Assembly (NCBI GenBank): GCA_027490485.1
Contig: JAIXYA010000269.1
Coordinates: 1 to 6,880 of the forward strand
DNA length: 6,880 nt
Source: Comamonadaceae bacterium
Lineage (GTDB): Bacteria; Pseudomonadota; Gammaproteobacteria; Burkholderiales; Burkholderiaceae_C
Direction: 5' to 3'
This document shows, one piece after another, positions 5,373 to 6,880 of the stretch. Under the pieces are notes generated by a model. The model worked only from the letters and a program-made list of their open reading frames with translations, was not told the DNA's origin and did not search any database. The position numbers and the translations under genes are program-made. The first letter of the stretch is position 1; every line of letters begins with the position of its first letter.

Positions 5373-5743
5373 TGGCTTCCGTGTCCAAGCAGTGGGTGCC
5401 CGATCGTCGGGACATGATTTGGGTCAATTTCAATCCCCAAGTTGGTTCTGAGATGAAAGACGAACACCCCATGCTGGTGCTGTCCCCCAAGGCCTTCAAC
5501 GAGCGTACCCAGTTGGTCATTGGCCTGCCCATGACACACGCCCAAAGCAATGAAACCAATCCCTTTGCTGTCAAATTCACCTCGACCAAAGGTGAGGTTT
5601 GTTATGTACTGACCCATCAGCCCAAATCATTCGCATGGCGTGAGCGTGGCGCACGTCCCCATGCATGGAAACAGGTACCGCCAGAAGTGTTCGAAGCCGC
5701 ATGTGAAGAACTCAATGCCATCATCGTGATTAGCGCCGCATAA
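5372..5743 (+). CDS. MazF/PemK-family endoribonuclease toxin
   Basis: Predicted sequence-specific mRNA interferase acting in the cytosol and held inactive by the upstream antitoxin. The protein is 123 residues, slightly longer than E. coli MazF (111). [19 protein letters not shown] (9-27) matches the MazF start. [12 protein letters not shown] (32-43), LPMTHAQ (52-58) and [10 protein letters not shown] (85-94) match the later family blocks. The threonine equivalent to E. coli T52 is kept (T55) and E24 corresponds to E27. The arginine equivalent to catalytic R29 is histidine here (H32). I believe a subgroup of PemK/MazF proteins carries this HP form, so activity may be altered or compensated rather than lost. 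The frame is intact. The next gene, metG, starts 31 bases later with no clear terminator between. Confidence 0.9.
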   Translation: MASVSKQWVPDRRDMIWVNFNPQVGSEMKDEHPMLVLSPKAFNERTQLVIGLPMTHAQSNETNPFAVKFTSTKGEVCYVLTHQPKSFAWRERGARPHAWKQVPPEVFEAACEELNAIIVISAA

Positions 5744-5746
5744 AAT
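5741..5746 (+). promoter_or_regulatory. Candidate -10 element for metG
   Basis: TAAAAT (five of six to TATAAT) overlaps the toxin stop codon, and a start near 5753 would leave a leader of about 22 bases. No acceptable -35 hexamer is seen at 16-18 bases. The alternative is read-through from the toxin-antitoxin promoter. Confidence 0.3.
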
Positions 5747-5774
5747 CAGCCTCCCTCTCTGTACTGACCCCCTC

Positions 5775-6880
5775 ATGACCCAGCGCCGCTTATTTGTCAC
5801 CACCGCCCTGCCCTATGCCAATGGCAACTTCCACATCGGGCACATGATGGAGTACATCCAGGCCGATATTTGGGTGCGTTACCAGCGCATGCAGGGCCAC
5901 GCGGTCAACTTTGTCTGCGCCGACGACACCCATGGCGCACCCATCATGATCGCCGCGGAAAAAGCGGGTCTGAGCCCCCAGCAGTTTGTCGCCAACATCG
6001 CTGCTGGCCGCCAGCAGTACCTGGACGGTTTCCACATTTCCTTTGACAACTGGCACAGCACCGACGCGCCTGAGAACCACGCCTTGGCGCAACAGATTTA
6101 CCGCGACCTGCGTGACCTGCCCGAGACCCAAGGCGGCACGCTGATCGAGCGCAAAACCATCGAGCAGTTTTTCGACCCCGAGAAAAACATGTTCTTGCCT
6201 GACCGTTTCATCAAGGGCGAATGCCCCAAGTGCGGCGCGAAAGACCAATACGGCGATTCATGTGAAGTGTGTGGTGCAACCTACCAGCCCACTGAACTGA
6301 AAAATGCGTACTCCACTGTGTCGGGTGCTGCGCCTGTTCGCAAAAGCTCTGACCACTACTTTTTCAAGTTGTCAGACCCGCGTTGTGAAAACTTTTTGCG
6401 CCAGTGGACCCAAAGCCCAGGCCGCCTTCAGGTCGAAGCCAGCCGCAAAATGCAGGAATGGCTGGGTGAGGAAGGAAGCGGCAAACTTGCCGACTGGGAC
6501 ATCTCGCGCGACGCGCCCTACTTCGGCTTCGAAATTCCCGATGCGCCTGGCAAATACTTTTATGTGTGGCTTGATGCGCCCGTGGGCTATTTCGCCAGCT
6601 TCCAAAACCTGTGCGAACGAATTGGTGTGGACTACCAGGAATTCCTGAAAGCCGACAGCAACACCGAGATGATTCACTTCATCGGCAAAGACATTCTTTA
6701 TTTCCACGCCCTGTTCTGGCCAGCCATGCTGGAGTTCGCAGGCTTGCGTACACCAACCAAGGTCAATGCACACGGTTTCCTGACTGTTGACGGCGCGAAG
6801 ATGAGCAAAAGCCGCGGTACATTCATTACTGCAGAGAGTTACATCAATCAAGGTTTGAATCCGGAGTGGCTGCGCTACTA
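5775..6880 (+). CDS. metG: Methionyl-tRNA synthetase, 3' end beyond the window
   Basis: MetG charges tRNA-Met and initiator tRNA with methionine in the cytosol and is essential. The visible 368 residues start [17 protein letters not shown] and cover most of the class I catalytic core. HIGH is at 20-23. The inserted zinc knuckle has C150-PK-C153 and C163-EV-C166. The lysine signature KMSKS is at 342-346, within [12 protein letters not shown]. The anticodon-binding domain and any C-terminal tRNA-binding extension lie outside the window. The ATG at 5775 fits the alignment, but no Shine-Dalgarno sequence precedes it; the upstream bases are C/T-rich. It stands 31 bases after the toxin gene and divergently from mrp. 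Confidence 0.98.
   Translation, partial: MTQRRLFVTTALPYANGNFHIGHMMEYIQADIWVRYQRMQGHAVNFVCADDTHGAPIMIAAEKAGLSPQQFVANIAAGRQQYLDGFHISFDNWHSTDAPENHALAQQIYRDLRDLPETQGGTLIERKTIEQFFDPEKNMFLPDRFIKGECPKCGAKDQYGDSCEVCGATYQPTELKNAYSTVSGAAPVRKSSDHYFFKLSDPRCENFLRQWTQSPGRLQVEASRKMQEWLGEEGSGKLADWDISRDAPYFGFEIPDAPGKYFYVWLDAPVGYFASFQNLCERIGVDYQEFLKADSNTEMIHFIGKDILYFHALFWPAMLEFAGLRTPTKVNAHGFLTVDGAKMSKSRGTFITAESYINQGLNPEWLRY

Overview
The window looks like a chromosomal segment of a betaproteobacterium, most likely Burkholderiales and perhaps Comamonadaceae. It is moderately GC-rich and carries an aerobic benzoyl-CoA epoxidation (box) gene set next to mrp and metG. This placement comes from recognising protein families by eye; nothing was searched.

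Left part, minus strand (1-4806). In transcription order the genes are mrp (3715-4806), boxR (2908-3678), boxC (1171-2835) and boxB (1-1062, its 3' end cut by the window). BoxB, with the reductase BoxA (not in the window, possibly beyond the left edge), epoxidises benzoyl-CoA. BoxC then hydrolytically opens the ring. BoxR is the fused HTH/shikimate-kinase-like regulator of the pathway. Three copies of TGCA-N6-TGCA, the half-site arrangement I associate with BzdR/BoxR proteins, lie in the two gaps flanking boxR: two before boxC and one just before the boxR start codon. This suggests control of boxC(B) and autoregulation of boxR. boxB contains an uninterrupted run of 16 A on its coding strand, inside an otherwise intact frame.

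Middle (4807-5111). This gene-poor gap carries two tandem copies of a palindromic interspersed repeat (TGTCATTGCGA...GAAGCAATCT). The same family occurs as a convergent pair between boxC and boxB. Two further GC-rich hairpins follow, then a perfect 10-bp tandem repeat over a probable extended -10 promoter.

Right part, plus strand (5112-6880). A MazE-like antitoxin and a MazF/PemK-like toxin overlap by one base. metG (methionyl-tRNA synthetase, 5775 to beyond the window) begins 31 bases after the toxin. mrp and metG are divergent neighbours in many proteobacteria, so the toxin-antitoxin pair and the repeats look like an insertion between them.

I found no wholly unknown multi-gene system. The most interesting points are the phased operator set around boxR, the A16 tract in boxB, the palindromic repeats with a changing inner stem, and the toxin-antitoxin cassette splitting mrp from metG.
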